NCBI RefSeq assembly: GCF_027943255.1 | Contig: NC_072894.1 | Coordinates: forward strand, 73,013,601-73,077,600 | Direction: 5' to 3' | Source of the DNA: Anastrepha obliqua | Taxonomy: Eukaryota; Arthropoda; Insecta; Diptera; Tephritidae | DNA: 64,000 bases | Shown here: in pieces, positions 1 to 13,310 of the stretch | How positions within the stretch are numbered: position 1 is the first letter of the stretch | Layout: the number at the start of each line of letters is the position of its first letter | Program-made: the position numbers and the translations under genes | The notes under the pieces: model-generated | The model's database searches: none | The model's input: the letters and a program-made list of their open reading frames with translations, nothing else | Told to the model about the DNA's origin: nothing

Positions 1-87
1 GGTCGACATGCATTTTGTAATTTAAAAAAAAAACCGCACTATTTCAAAACCGCATAAAAAAAAGCCGCATAAAAACAGAACCTACTG
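1..87 (+). mobile_element. 449-bp pogo-like MITE, right end only (copy 1)
   Basis: The window opens inside the element. It ends with AACCTACTG at 87 followed by TA. The 87 bases match the right end of the copy at 28092-28540 almost base for base, apart from one A in a homopolymer. Confidence 0.85.
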
Positions 88-145
88 TATATATATAATC
101 CATGCATATATTTATAAGGATTTATATTTATAAATAATAACGTAC

Positions 146-3100
146 TTTGATTCAAATATGATGGATCCCACTATGATTGGACAAGCGCACATACACACCA
201 GAGCCAGCTTCCATGAAAAATAAAGCGATAACGTCAATGCAATAACGAAATTGGAAAACGCTTGCAGTAAGCCGCTCAATGGATAGCCAATGGCTCCCTG
301 TACACCAGAAGCATCTCCAGTTAATCTTGCTGAGAGTGCACCAACTGAGTTGCCTTCTTCATCAAACCAGCCAATCTCCTGACGCATTATAGCTGTAAAT
401 GTCATTGAGCGTATTCGTGTAGTTAACCATACGCCCGCATAGTTAAATAAATACGTTTGCAGAAAAGAACCGATTCCAGTTAATACGCCCAATATTAAGC
501 AATAGATTGATAGGAGTGAAGTGCGATGAAGCGCAACTTCTTCATCTGGTTGTGCCAAAGCGGCGTAAAATTCTCCAAAGATTACTGAAAATGCAGGATA
601 GGTAAAACCAAACGCTATTGCGCATACCGCGCCAAATAATAGCATACACCATTCAGGGCGGGCTAATTTTAATATGCGTTTAAATGTTATGAAAAAATTT
701 CCTCCAGAGGCTTCTTCTTTCGGTGCATTTTCTTTGCTCTTCGTATGTACTATTGGTTGCTCATTTGAAATGTGATTCTTTTCCATATTAATTAAATCTG
801 TTTCGAAAGACTTGTCAATAGAGTTTAGATTGATTTCTGAAAAAGGGGGAAAAATGTACGATTTAAATTTACACAAAATCGAAAAATGTTGAAAAAGTTA
901 ACTTCGCTAGAGCAACGAAAACATTGTTTGTATTTTGTTTTGCAATTTGGTAGCTCGATTGTAAAAATTTCAATGAGAATGTAAACAAATAAATAAGAAA
1001 ACAACAAAGAAGCAGGGCAGTTTGACATTCAAATCAGCAAATCGCGTCAAAATGAAAATCCAGCTGCACAGCGAAGTCACCTTGTGTGTATACGTTATTA
1101 TAAGATATCAGGCCTATTCAATCCGCACACTATTAATGTGGTGAAAATAATTTCCCCTTGAAGGTGTAAACCTAAGTAAAGTTAAAGTTCTCTAAAATAA
1201 ATATGTATTTATATACAATAGTATATAAATAATTCTTTGGCCACAATTATTTTTGCTAATATGTGCATTAGACCGTACCACCTTATAAGAAAAAAAGTGT
1301 GCCGTACACCCCTGAGCCTGAAGTATTTCTGAAAGACAATTTTGAAAAAAAATTTTTGACTGATCTTCGTTATATCTTCGGACCATTAATCGGATTTTTA
1401 TAAATATCTCGGCTTTAGAGCCACATAATGTGTCCCAATAAACTTGTAAACCATAGCTGCAACAATGCACCAAAAATTCAAAATCGGTTCCGTGATTTCA
1501 GAGTCCATAGAGCACTCACAAATATACAAACATTATCCTCTTATGTATGATATATGTATGTATTTCTTTTAAAATAAATATAGATAATCTAAAGAAACTT
1601 TGAAGTAACTCTAAACATCACTACATGGCGGAAATCAATGCAGAGTGACGTATGTAGTTAAAGAAAGTCCAGATATGGTATTTTATCCACTTTGAATTGA
1701 TCGGACTGGCTTAGGCATGAGGATCTAAAGGCGAAGCTTGTCATGTATCCTGTTCCAACATCCATTTTTGAGCCATTAGTGAAGATTTCAATATCATTAT
1801 CATATGGAATGATTATTATATAGCAAAAGAGGCTGGATGATCCTCTCAGGACCGCCTTCGTTGAAATTCGTTAGGAAAATATGGTATATTTAAAATGTAT
1901 ACTTGTTTTGTATAGTTTTGAAACTTTTAATCGTGGTCACCACCAGTCATGCAAATACTTTTCAAGAATATTATTTTTCTAAACTCGTACATTATACTTA
2001 CTTTTATCTTCAGCAGTAGTTTCTTCAGTAGCATCAGCTATATTGATATCCCCTGCGCGTACCATATTGTAATACATTCCTTTTAATGTCATGAGATCGT
2101 CGTGTGATCCCTCTTCGAAAACTTTACCTTCATGTAAGAAAACTATTTTATCTGCTCCTCGAATTGCTGATAACCGATGAGAAACCACAATTGTCGTACG
2201 GCCTTTACTAACTAAATCCAGTGCTTTTTGAATATCCTTTTCGGAATGATAATCTAAAGCAGATGTTGCTTCGTCTAGCAGTAAAATTTTAGGATCCTGG
2301 ATAAGAGCACGGGCAATAGCAATGCGTTGTTTTTGGCCACCAGACAGTTGAGATCCTTTTTCGCCTATAACAGTGAGGTAACTCTAAATATTAATGAAAA
2401 AGGCAAATTTTAGATCTCGGAGTATTTAATCTTATACGGCACATTCTGTAATTTACTCCCGAGCGAATTTTGAAGCAAATGCCAAAAACTTTTACTGAAA
2501 TTCACTCGAAAGTGAATTACACAACCTACCCAAGAGTAATAATAAATGTTAAATCATCAAAATCAAAATCGGACTTTAATTTGAGACTGAAAATCTAATC
2601 AAAGATCCACCTTAAATTGTATATACATATATTTTACCATGCTGATTTAAAATGTGGGTATCTGCTTTCGAAGTCAAACCAAGTAATTAAACAAAATGCG
2701 TTGTCATAGTCTATCCAATGCATGCTTTTTGTGTAAATGAAAACACCAGTTTTAGATTCAGATGCCCTCTTTTTTATTTATGTAAAAAACTTTAATTTTT
2801 AATTAAATGTGTACGATACGGGTAATTCTCGATTGTAAAATTTACGAGAAAACCTGTTCAAAAGCCACATCTGCGCAGGTATGTTATTTTAGCAGTAAGA
2901 AAGCCTGAGGCTTCATTTAGGAGACTGAGTAGAATTGGTCTTCACCATTTAAACAGCGAAGAATTTCTATTTTTTAAGAGTCTATTCATTCAATCGTTTA
3001 TATCCTCTACAGAAATAAAGCTTATGCGTGAGACTCAGTCAAAAAATAAGCAAAAGAAAATTGTTTCATATGAAACTTACTTTGAAGTTTAAAAGAATTT

Positions 3101-6100
3101 TGAAAAATTTTTTAAATTGCGGTAGTTACGACAATTTAATAGCTGCGAATCTGCCAGATGAACTTTAATATAATAAAAATACATTTACAGTTTTAAAATC
3201 ATAATAAACGCAGTTTCATATAATATTTTGAGTTTAAATTAAGACATTTTCAAACTAAACGAAACATTTTTCAAATTAAATTAAACTACAATACTTTCAA
3301 ATTCAGTGAAATTTAAATTAAATGGCAAAAAACAGCAACAATAAAAAATTATACATAGTAAAAAAATTTCATAATAAAAATATATTACCTACATATATAC
3401 AAGGCGGCCACCGTAGCCGAATGGGTTGGTGCGTGACTACCATTCGGAATGTAGAGAGAGAACGTAGGTTCGAATCTCGGTGAAACACCAAAATAAAGAA
3501 AAACATTTTATTTAGATATTTTTTTTATGAGGAGCATTTTCATGGCAGAAATACACTCGGAGGTTTGCCATTGCCTGCCGAAAAAAATTTTTCTTAATGT
3601 TTGTGTTTCACCGAGATTCAAACCTACCAAAGAAACCTCCAGAGAGGACGGATTCCGAATAGTAGTCAACCCATGGTGAGACAAAAAATATGTTTAAGAA
3701 TTTCAAAGTTCTCTTCACCGTGGTTTTGTGCCACAAATCATACGCAAGTATTTGATTAGAATGTATGTATGTACATACTAACAATGCATGTGAATATTAC
3801 ATGATTGACAGAAAAAACCTAGCTCATGCACACTCACGCCTACAAAACTTAAAGTTTACACGTAAAAAGCGTGTTATGTTGAAAAGCATTCGCATTTTGA
3901 AATACAATACCAGATATAAAATTATACCAGTCGTTTGCACGGGTATAAAGAACTGATTAGTCTCAAATAAGAGTAAACAGCAAGCAATGATTTTAAAAAA
4001 TATATAGAAGCAGTTTGTATAAGACAAACGCTTTATTATTCACCTCGGGCAAACTGCATATAAAATCATGCACACCAGTTGTCTTGGCAGCAGCTTCTAT
4101 TTCTCGTTGTGTTGCATTTGTTTTTCCATAACTAATATTGTCAGCTAGAAATAAAAGAAAAAAAAGTATTTTTGTAATAGGGTATTCATCTAATCGTCTA
4201 AATTTACGAAACGCTGAAATTTAAACCATTTAAACGCACTATTATTTGAACACACCTAGAGAAAAATTTGTGTAATTTCTTTAGGCAGCGTTGCTTTCTT
4301 CCTTCGCTTAAATTTACACATTGAAATCGTCAATATGAACTTGTATTACTAAAAATTGACAGGAAAATATTCTAATAATCATAAAATTTTCATACATATT
4401 CCATTTAAGAGTGACTTTTACTTAAGTACATATATACATTTGAGTATATAAGAAAGCAGCTTTTCATTCGATGCAAAACCGATTTTAACTTTTATTTATG
4501 AGGCTCTTTTGAAAAGTTCGTGCGAAATCAGAGAGATGGCTTCACTGACGCGTGCGAGGCTGTGTTTAATTATTTCTATTCTATCTATTTATTTCTATTC
4601 GGTCTATTTCTTCGTGTTTGGCATTCGTTTGAATCGAGGAAGTTGAGCTATTTTGTTTTTCCATCACGACAATGCACCAGCTCGCGCCTCAGCAGATGTG
4701 TAATTCAAATAGGGTTCCAACTATTTTCGCATCCCCCCTATTGTCCAGATGTGGCTCGCTTGGATTCTACTATTTGTTTCCCAATTTGATGAAATGGCTG
4801 GCAGGAAAAAAATTTTATTCAAAAGAGGAGGTGATTGCAGGGACGAATGGCTATTTTTCAGACTTGGACAAATCCTATTATTCGGCAAGGATCAACGTTG
4901 GACGAGTTTTATAAGATTAAAAGGAGATTACGTCGAAAAATAAAAAGAGTTTACCCCACACAATTAAGTAGTTTTTTGCACGGACTTTTCAAACGACCCT
5001 CGTACACTATGATTTTTGCTAAAGCAACAAGCTATGGACAGCTTAAGAGGAAGCGTAATTCATATATGCTGAATTCAATAATCACTTCGAGTTGGGTAGA
5101 TTGATGATAACCTAGGAAGTATCAGTTCAGTTTATATATCCACAGAATTTACCAGTTTTAACTTTACTTTATTTAAAAGCGTTACTGCAGTTAAAATACA
5201 AGAAATTATTAGATTTAAAATATTTTTGTTGCCAGAACCTTTGCGCATGTCAATTTTTGAGAGATAATTATCGGATATAAAATTTGCAAAGAATAGTCAA
5301 TTATTCACTCTAAATTATTCGTTCTGTAATAGTTCGAATTCAAAATTTCTGAAAAGTTTTTTGGGACAGTTGACTAAAAAGAATGTCCAAGCATAATACT
5401 ACTTGTTATATTTGATTAATTAGTTTTATTATTTGCAACGTTTAAATTCTAAAGATAATTTTCTTGTTTGTTTAAATTGCAGCTAGCAATTAACTGTTTT
5501 CGTGCTTCTATTATCGACCGTAAAAATTGATCAAGCGGGAATTTTGAACATTTATTTACATTACCACCATTAAAAATGGTTTACTATGATAAGATGAAAA
5601 GGATTTCTTGAAGTTTCTAGTAAAATGTTTCCAAATTGTTTGCAACTTACATTTAAAATTTAATAACCTGAATATGTGAACATATGCTATAAATAAGTGA
5701 AGCGCTAAACAAATGAAAATTTAATTATAAAGTATGTTTTCTCTCGAATGAGAAAGTATAAATAAGTTTCTTAAACTGTGTGCCATACTCACCAATGGTT
5801 CCTTGAAATAATACTGGTTCTTGGCCTACCACAGCAATGTTGGATCTCAACCAATGAATGTTGTATTTTCTTATATCCAACCCATCTAATGTTATTGAGC
5901 CAAAAATTGGATCATAGAAGCGTTGCAACAGTTGAATGCAAGTTGATTTTCCACAACCAGATGAGCCAACAAGGGCAACAGTCTGGCCTTTATTTACTTT
6001 TAAATTGATGCCTCGATGAATAATCACATCTGGTCGCGAAGGATAGCGAAAGAATACATCTTTAAATTCAATTTCTCCTCGCAGTCCGTAGTTGATTAAT

Positions 6101-9100
6101 TTTCCGTCACTGGATAAGGGATCAATTTTTGATTTGGTATCGATCACTTTGAAAATATTAGTTGCAGAACCACGGGCTATAGAAAAGGATTCCAAAAATG
6201 GTGCAGTGCGTGCGATATTGTCGGCTCCAACGATAATTCCAAAAAATGCCTAAACAATTTTAAAAGGTCAGATTATACGAGTGTACTGTACTTCTCATAT
6301 TAGTTTCATGCAAAATGGCGTTCAGTTTTATGTATTGTGAAATTCAAAAAAATGGGTTTTTACCTAAAAATCTTCCAGACAGAAATATAGTACACGCCAT
6401 TAAGATATGTGTGAAGGAATGTCTCCATAGGAGAATGAGAGGAACCCACATTTACATTCTTTCAGATAGTGAGAGGGCTTTTAAGGCCGTTCTATTAAAG
6501 GTAATCACCTCAAAAATGGTTGAGTACCGCCTTCATCTTCTTAATACGTTAGGGAACTTCAATACAGTATTATTAGGTTGGGTTCCTGGGCATCAGAGAT
6601 ATGAGAAATATCAGCCATTTCGATCATTTGCCTAAAAATTGGCAAAAATGCCTCTAATTGGTATATGAGTGTAGCCTTTCTTTGAACTAAATAAGGAGAC
6701 ATTAACGAATTTCTTACAAAAAGGGAGGAGAGGAAAATCGTTGAACACAGGCGAAATTCTATCGGTCAGCGACAAGCAAAGCAATTCCTAACGCTGAACA
6801 GAGGAATTTCTGATAAACTACTTTCACTTAGCAGAGTAGACTCTATACTTTTAACTGGTTACTTTGTATGCCACTGTAGTCTGAGATATCACTTAACGAA
6901 ATTGGTCTTTCAGATACCATTATCTGCTGATTTTGGGATATGCACACGTCAGGGTACCTAAGCAGGCTTTGCACAATAGATCTATTTTGATCGCAATGCG
7001 CAGAAGCCTAATAATAAAATGTATTCTGAAAGGCTATACTTATGCCCCATGATTCAATTATTAAAGGTTTGCTCACTAGTGACATTCGATTTTTGACACT
7101 CCCTTACAAAAGGTTGTATTAAGAAGGTGAATAAAGGGGAACAAATTAAATCCTTTTTGGTAAAAATGGTAGCAAAAAAGTATTTTTTTACTTAAATCAA
7201 AGCAAACAACGAACGGTTTAAATAATAAATTTTAATTAATATTTTAATTTAAATAATGGTATATTACAAATATAAGTTATTAGCGGAAGTTACCAAGTCT
7301 GATATTAAAAAAAAAGAAATTATTTCACTTAAACCAACTTTAATTTGTGAATTAATTTTTAAATTTAAAACCGATCACAAAGTTGCAAAGTTTCGCTAAT
7401 ATGAAACTATTTCGTTAAAAATAAATAAATAATTGGCGCCTACAATTCTGTTAGGTGCTTAGCCGAGATCCTCCTCCTATTTGTGACATGCGTGTTGTTG
7501 TTCCACAAATAGAGGGACCTACAGTTTTAGGCTGAATCCAAAAGGCGGATGGAAACAAGTTCCGTCAATACCAACTTTTTTATAATGAGGTCTGCAATGT
7601 TATCGATTGCGTCGGCACTATCCCATTATTCTCCCTGTCGTAACTCTTTGGGAAATGCTCTTTTCAAAACATGAATTCCTTCTAAATCACCACAACATAA
7701 GAAATAAAGCTTTTTAAATTCTCCTTTCATCGATCTCGGATTACCTCAATTACTCTATCATGTCCTGACTTAACCGGTATGTATTCCATGTCATACTACC
7801 ATAGTCCTGGACATCCCGATAAAAACTCTCTAGCGGGTTGTTGCTCGTAAGCAGACCATTTTGAAAATGAAATGTTTTTTCTACAAATTTTACTTTTCCT
7901 CCCTTTTACTAAACATTTCTAAAGCTAGCAACCCAGTGTATTGCTAAGGGAGCTGATTTGTCAAGAGGGAACGAGAAAGCTGCTTACTAAGCTAACCTTT
8001 TATTATTGAAGCATGCTTATGCTCAGCATTTTATTTAAATATTTCAGACTTAGAAGCATTATGTACGTTAAAACTTTTTTCAAGAATTTTTTTATGGGAG
8101 AAATACGGTTGGAGATTTACAACAAAAAAGTTTTTTACTGAATTTAATGCTCAAACTACATGAAGTTTAATGCTATAGTGTGTTATACTTACTATCATTA
8201 AAATAGCGGGAGTGTATTCCTTATCTTCTACATTTCTATTGTCTATAATTAAGTTAACACCATACCAAAATGCTCCAGCACAAGAGAGAAAAAGCATTGA
8301 CTTTAAAACTCCTTCACTGAAACCCGAGAATGCACCCTTCCTTTGACTTGCTTTTCGTGCAGGGACAAGATAGTTATCATAACGTTCCGACTCTTTCCTT
8401 TCTGCTCCAAATGCAACAACAGTCCGAATCGAAGTAAGAACTTCCTCAACAATGTTACCAGCTCCCGCGTATGACTCCTGCTCTCTTTTTGTCAGCTTAC
8501 TTTGATACTAAGTTTTATATGTATATGTATGTGTTGTTATAAAATAAAAAAACTACATTAGCATAAATACTACGAAATTAAATGTAAAACGAGTTTAATT
8601 GGTAATTGTATTTACCTTGCCCACAAAGTAGTTCAAAACAATTACGATTGGTATATATGCACTAACTGCCAAAGTGAGCTTCCAGCCATAAGCAAATGAT
8701 ATGCAAACTGTTATGATGAATCCAAATATGAGGTATAAAAAGTGAGCTACTTTTTCAGATATCCCGTCTCTTACTTTCTCCACATCACTGAATGTTATAA
8801 AAAATACACAAAAAATAAATTCAGCTATATCATGAGCGTCATTGGGAAAAAATTTCACGGTGAATCTTTCCATTCGCCCAGAATTTCATCCGAAATATTC
8901 GAATTATTCGAACATAAGAATATCAACTCTGTCAACTACATGAAAAGTTGAAAATTATAGTAGATTACTTGACAATTTTGATAAAATTTAAAATGCAATA
9001 TGTTGTTTTTGCGAGTTTTGCTTGCGGACGAAAGAAAATGTAGAACATCGGGCAGGAGAGAGCTGAGAGACAATTCTACAATTTTTCTGTTTCTGTATCT

Positions 9101-10380
9101 AAATACTATGTAAATTGAATATTTTCAGGTTTATGGAATATAAGAGGGTAAACAAAGAACTTTTAAATATTTGTTAGATGTGCCAACCACTTTATTACTA
9201 CGCTACATCTACAGTACCCCACTACAAAATTTCCTATTCGGTCAATCGCTCAACATAGTGTTTCTACTATATGTAACATACATATATGTTTTTTTAAGAA
9301 GGATGAATACTGCAAGAGTATTTGTAAAGATTTTGAAGTTTACCTTGCACAATCATCCCTTCTGAAGTTTTGCTTGAACGACATCAGATGAACGGTGTAA
9401 TTTTCGTAAATACCTTTACCCAAAACAAACAATGTCCGCCTTTTCCTACATCCTACTTAACAAACTTTATCTACTTAAGTTGTGGTTTTTATTGTTTTCT
9501 AATCAATATAAAAATAAATAACTTACGTGTTGAAATTATATTGTTTACCTCTCAAAACTAAGGGAAGAATTATTAAAAATGGTTACTATTGTCGCCCGAA
9601 ATTTATATGTCCGATAAGGTAATTTACGTTCGAAAATTAAACATTTTCGGGTGAAATTCATATTAGGCTAAAAGTGAAAAGTAAAACTCATGATTAGGCT
9701 GATTGACAAACGTTAGCTTTAATAATTTGCACATTGTAAACAACATTACAAATAGACTGATAAGCGATCTACTCACTCTATTATTTGTTGCGTAAAGTTT
9801 TGCTTGGTGGCCATATCATGCCATTCAATATCCTGTCGTATAACTGTTTCAAATAGTATTTTACGCATGCGTGTAATTTGCCTCAATGCCACAATATTAA
9901 AAATATCAACCGATAAAACGCCTGATATGAACATAATTATTGATGCTAATGCCAAAAGAATTCCATACGATATTGAGTCATTATACAACTCCGACATATT
10001 CTCTTCTTTGGTTGCATTTGTACTGAAAATGAACTTGGCTATATTTATTGTTATTGTTGGGTATTGAAAACAAAAACTTACAGCATTTTACCACCACCGA
10101 ATATGGGTAACGCATAGGTTTTGGAACTGGTGCCAATTTGCAATGATCGATCTACTAGCATTGCCGTGAATTCACTATAAACTATCACCACTGCTGGCAA
10201 TGTAAGTGCTTTTACTATGGACATTACAAAGCCAATAAATAATAAAAAATTTTCAAATAGTGTTGAGAAGCGGTAAAGCTTATAAAAACTTAAGACTTTT
10301 TTGCTTTCATGATCCGACTCATCTGATCCTTCATCTAAAACTGTGGATGTTTGAAAATCATTGTCTTCCTTTTCATTCAT
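146..10380 (-). CDS. Mdr65: ABCB full transporter (P-glycoprotein), Mdr65 ortholog, 3' part off the window
   Basis: ATP-driven multidrug efflux pump of the plasma membrane. Eight exons assemble in frame on the minus strand: 10380-10082, 10022-9777, 8787-8616, 8507-8193, 6249-5793, 4144-4044, 2383-2002 and 836-146, each with GT-AG borders. They give 887 codons plus two bases; the last donor (GTACGT at 145) leads to exons left of base 1, so transmembrane domain 2 is cut and nucleotide-binding domain 2 is missing. Visible in order: acidic cytoplasmic N-terminus, transmembrane domain 1, Walker [10 protein letters not shown] (about 439-447), signature LSGGQ (543-547), Walker B LLLDE (564-568), H-loop VVSHR with His about 599, linker, and the first half of transmembrane domain 2. 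Exon by exon it resembles Drosophila Mdr65 rather than Mdr49 or Mdr50. The ATG at 10380 opens an exon whose end (FGGGKML) joins NATKEEN cleanly. Introns carry SINE, mariner and LINE debris, but every visible exon is intact. Confidence 0.93.
837..2001. other. Mdr65 intron 7
   Basis: 1,165 bp between the NBD1 exon and the linker/TMD2 exon. Bounded by GTAAGT (minus, 2001-1996) and a CCCCCTTTTTCAG acceptor. A 93-codon open frame at 1192-1473 (minus) has no recognisable domain; I see no gene or named repeat. Confidence 0.7.
3403..3675. repeat. Two tRNA-headed SINE fragments in head-to-head inverted arrangement
   Basis: 3403-3505 (plus) carries the tRNA-like head with box A TAGCCGAATGGG and box B GGTTCGAATCTC. 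3515-3675 (minus) is a second, 3'-truncated copy with body and a degraded head. They lie in Mdr65 intron 6 (2384-4043), which is otherwise featureless AT-rich sequence. Confidence 0.8.
4499..5002 (+). mobile_element. Internally deleted mariner element with both terminal inverted repeats
   Basis: TIRs of about 28 bp (left TGAGGCTCTTTTGAAAAGTT, right reads in reverse as CGAGGGTCGTTTGAAAAGTC) are flanked by TA on both sides (4497-4498, 5003-5004). The 504-bp interior keeps only the C-terminal transposase region in shifting frames: a broken HDNAPA stretch near 4670, then [15 protein letters not shown] and KLKGDYVEK. It lies in Mdr65 intron 5, with the coding direction opposite to the host gene. 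An intact mariner is about 1.3 kb. Confidence 0.85.
6315..7019 (+). pseudogene. I-like non-LTR retrotransposon, RNase H end
   Basis: A 106-codon frame at 6315-6635 contains [12 protein letters not shown] (RNase H Asp) and [12 protein letters not shown] (RNase H His motif). The same motifs recur at 37.4-37.7 kb. Both copies end in GCAG-AGCCTAATAATA, a TAA-type tail like that of I-clade elements. It lies in Mdr65 intron 4 in antisense orientation to the host gene and is truncated at its 5' end. Confidence 0.72.
7430..7550 (-). repeat. tRNA-headed SINE, 3' part only
   Basis: Diverged copy of the SINE 3' half: AATTGGCGC, GCCGAG-TCCTCCTCCTATTT, TTGTTCCACAAAT and GGACCTACAGTTT in the family order. 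It lies in Mdr65 intron 4. The rest of that intron (7551-8192) shows no gene. Confidence 0.65.
8788..9776. other. Mdr65 intron 2
   Basis: 989 bp between exons 2 and 3. AT-rich, with a few short open frames that lack domain signatures. I see nothing in it. Confidence 0.6.
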
Positions 10381-10580
10381 TTTTTCGATATTACTTAGGA
10401 CTGTCTTCGATAACTGATTCCAATTTCAATATTCAATTTGACGCAATATTCTGAAATTAAAAATAATAAACAACAACTATTATTTATTGTATTGGTAGGT
10501 ACATAATAGATTATTTAGCAGGAAGAGCCAAACTCCAATTTTTAAATAGTATAATTTAATTTATAAAATAAATACATATA

Positions 10581-10745
10581 AATGGCGCTTACACCTTTTC
10601 TGGGTGTTTGGCCGAGCTCCTCCTCCTATTTGTGGTGAACGCCTCAATGTTTTTCCACAAATAAGCGCCCTGCAGTTGTACTATATGCTACCTCCGAACA
10701 GCAGATGGTTTTTTATGAGGAGCTTTTCCATGGCGGAAATAAGTG
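10581..10745 (-). repeat. tRNA-headed SINE, head missing
   Basis: Tail and body of the family (GGCGCTTACACC, TGTTTGGCCGAGCTCCTCCT, GAGGAGCTTTTCCATGGC) about 200 bp upstream of the Mdr65 start codon. The tRNA-like head is absent. Confidence 0.7.
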
Positions 10746-11139
10746 GTATAATTTGTCGCGTACATATTAAAACTTTGTATGTAAGCTTAACATTAGCGTT
10801 ACACATTTATGGGCGATTAAAATTGAGCCTACAAATACGACCAAAATTAGCGTTTGTGTGCATTTTGAACGAGAGTTAAATTTGTTCATTATCGTGTTTG
10901 CCCAATTGGAATGAAATATTATATTTTATTTGACTTGTGGAAACCAAAAAAAACATGGTGAGAAAAAATTTAAATTTTTAATCATATATTTTTTAATCAT
11001 ACATTTTATATTTTTATAGTGTTATAGAGGCAACTTTTTCAGGCTGGAAAATGTACAAGAAGTCAGTATCATATCTGCGCTTTACACTTGGACAATGTTG
11101 GGAAATATACAAATTTATTTACCAAGTCAATCTTGTGTA

Positions 11140-11620
11140 GCTCAAAAAATGCGTTTAATTGAAAATAAGTAAAAATCATTTTTCTGACGAAACACATTTT
11201 CATCTCGGCGTAAACAAAGTACATCTGAGGGTCGTTAAACCCGCATGTGATTGTTGAGAAGCTAATAATATTTACATTCTCAGAAGTGATAGCTTGAAGT
11301 GATGGCCACATAGGCCCATTTTTCTTTGAAAATGCTGCTGGAAACGCCATTTCGGCCAACGGTGGGCGGTTCAGAGGCATGATAAACGACTTTTGGTTTC
11401 AGAGGATAGCATGCCATGTCACATAGCCCTTTTTCGCGCCAAGCTCGGTAATCATGTTAGCAGCGATCTCGGCGATGTCAATTGGTCACCTCGGAGCTGC
11501 CATTCGACGCAAACTCTAGACCTTTCTTGAGGGCCGTCGTGGCGGACCTATATTATGCGAACAATTCCATAATTCCTTCCAAGATTCAGGTCCTTAAAGC
11601 TAATCAACTTCAATATATAA
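11140..11620 (+). pseudogene. rosa-like mariner transposase relic
   Basis: Plus-strand frames, shifted several times, read as the DDE core of rosa-like mariners: NPHVIVEK, then IGPFFFENAAGNA, RFRGMINDFWFQ, then GDVNWSPRSC. No TIRs were recognised and there are many stops. It is not functional. Confidence 0.65.
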
Positions 11621-12250
11621 AAATATGCAACAATCTTTAAAAAAAAAAAATATGTATATATATGTGAGAAGATAGCGAAAACAATTGTGTGTATACTCAC
11701 TGAAAACTTAACTAAAAACTAAGTTGGAATTACATATGTAGCATGTGAATTAGGTTGATAAAACTTTGTTAATAGCAGATTTATCATTTTTTACTTCTAC
11801 AAGTAATTTATTTAATAATCTTGTTCCATAGCTTTGTATAGATCTCCTATTTCTGTGTGGAATAAATGCATTCTGATGTTTCAGCAATTTCTTAGATAGA
11901 TTATATGCAATGTTTGCTGTCCGAGAGAATTTTAAATTATGCTTTATGAAAGACGCCTAATATTTTTTTTTCGGTTTTGTAATCTCTTAGTGTTTCATCT
12001 GAGCATCGGTTCCAAATTGGATTGAAATAACAATAAAATAAACGCAAAGTAAATGTATTTTATGTATACATAGCAAGACGATTTTCAACAGTTTAAAGGT
12101 AGGTTTAATATATGGCAGTAGGCGTTTAGCTTTGCGTACACAGTAATCATTGGATAGTAAGCATCGTCATTGGACATACTAGGTAAATTTATTAATTTTT
12201 CATTCGTGAACTTTAAAATAAACTGTATGGGGTTTTTGCAAAATAATATA

Positions 12251-12699
12251 CAGTAGGTTCTGTTTTTATGCGGCTTTTTTTTATGCGGTTTTGAAATAGT
12301 GCGGTTTTTTTTTAAATTACAAAATGCATGTCGACCTATGGGGAATTGTATATATAAACAAGATTCTAAACCAGCTAAGCAAAAACTCATCACAGATTGC
12401 ATCAGAAATGCTAACCCTACAAGTATGGAAGATATATAAAGATATAATTTTCAAAGATACAATATTTTGTTTATGCGATTTTATTTAATTATTTCAGATT
12501 CATGCGGTCTATGGAACGTATCTATAGTAATAATATGGGACTAGTGCCCTTTTTTATGCGATTATTTCAGATTTATGCGGTTTTAGCATTTGAAACGTAT
12601 CTATAGTTTTACTATAGAACTAGTAGCTTTTTTTATGCTGTTTTTTCTTTATGCTGTTTCTTGCGGAACGTATCTACCGCATAAAAACAGAACCTACTG
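12251..12699 (-). mobile_element. 449-bp pogo-like MITE (copy 2, full length)
   Basis: TIRs start CAGTAGGTTCTGTTTTTATG at both ends (23 bp matching), flanked by TA at 12249-12250 and 12700-12701. CAGT termini and a TA target fit the pogo/Tigger group. The interior is non-coding, with a roughly 90-bp unit present twice in diverged form and many CGCATAAA motifs. It is nearly identical to the inverted copy at 28092-28540, which has exactly the same length. Confidence 0.9.
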
Positions 12700-13310
12700 T
12701 ATATTAGTAGAAGTATCTAACGGTTGCATTCTTCGCCCTAGGTATAACAATTTTGTGGTTAATTGGCAATAAGCAATAATTAAATGTTGATCTTCGACCC
12801 CCGCCAGTCAGTACTTTTATTTAATTTGTCAAAATATAATATTTGTATACATATAAAAATAATAAATTAATAATAGCCTTCCTAACTCTATCAGCGTCAA
12901 TGATATGGTATGAGGAATACCGTGTAGAAGATAGGTTTGCTCCTTAAAAAAATGTATCTTAACCGGCCACGACACACAAAATTTGTGGCTAAAATATTAA
13001 ACCATTACAGATGAAAGATTTGAAAACCTATTTTCTACATCTAAAGCTCTTCGCTGTAGTGCGTTCTGATACGCGTGTATTTACACCTTCATTCGCAATC
13101 AATAACTTTTATATTCATCACACATTTCTCTTGTGAAGCACTCTGCAATTATTGAACTTTGACACTAATTTAAGTTAATTGAAGACAATCTACATTGCAT
13201 AATGCTAAAAGAGTCAATGCATCAAATTTTCACTTGCCAGCTTGCAAATAAGACGAATAGAAATTTGTATACGTTACGAACGCTTCATAAAATATATTGC
13301 AAAAATGTAT

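Noticed and set aside
1192..1473. 93-codon minus-strand frame in Mdr65 intron 7
   Set aside because: No homology recognised; it lies inside an intron and lacks gene-like features.
3403..3490. A functional tRNA gene
   Set aside because: Box A and box B are present, but the sequence is the SINE head: no paired acceptor stem or clear anticodon arm, and the same head is joined to the SINE body elsewhere.
12085..12402. 105-codon frame, and its like at 28389-28622
   Set aside because: Runs through the non-coding end of the 449-bp MITE; it is open only because the sequence is AT-rich.
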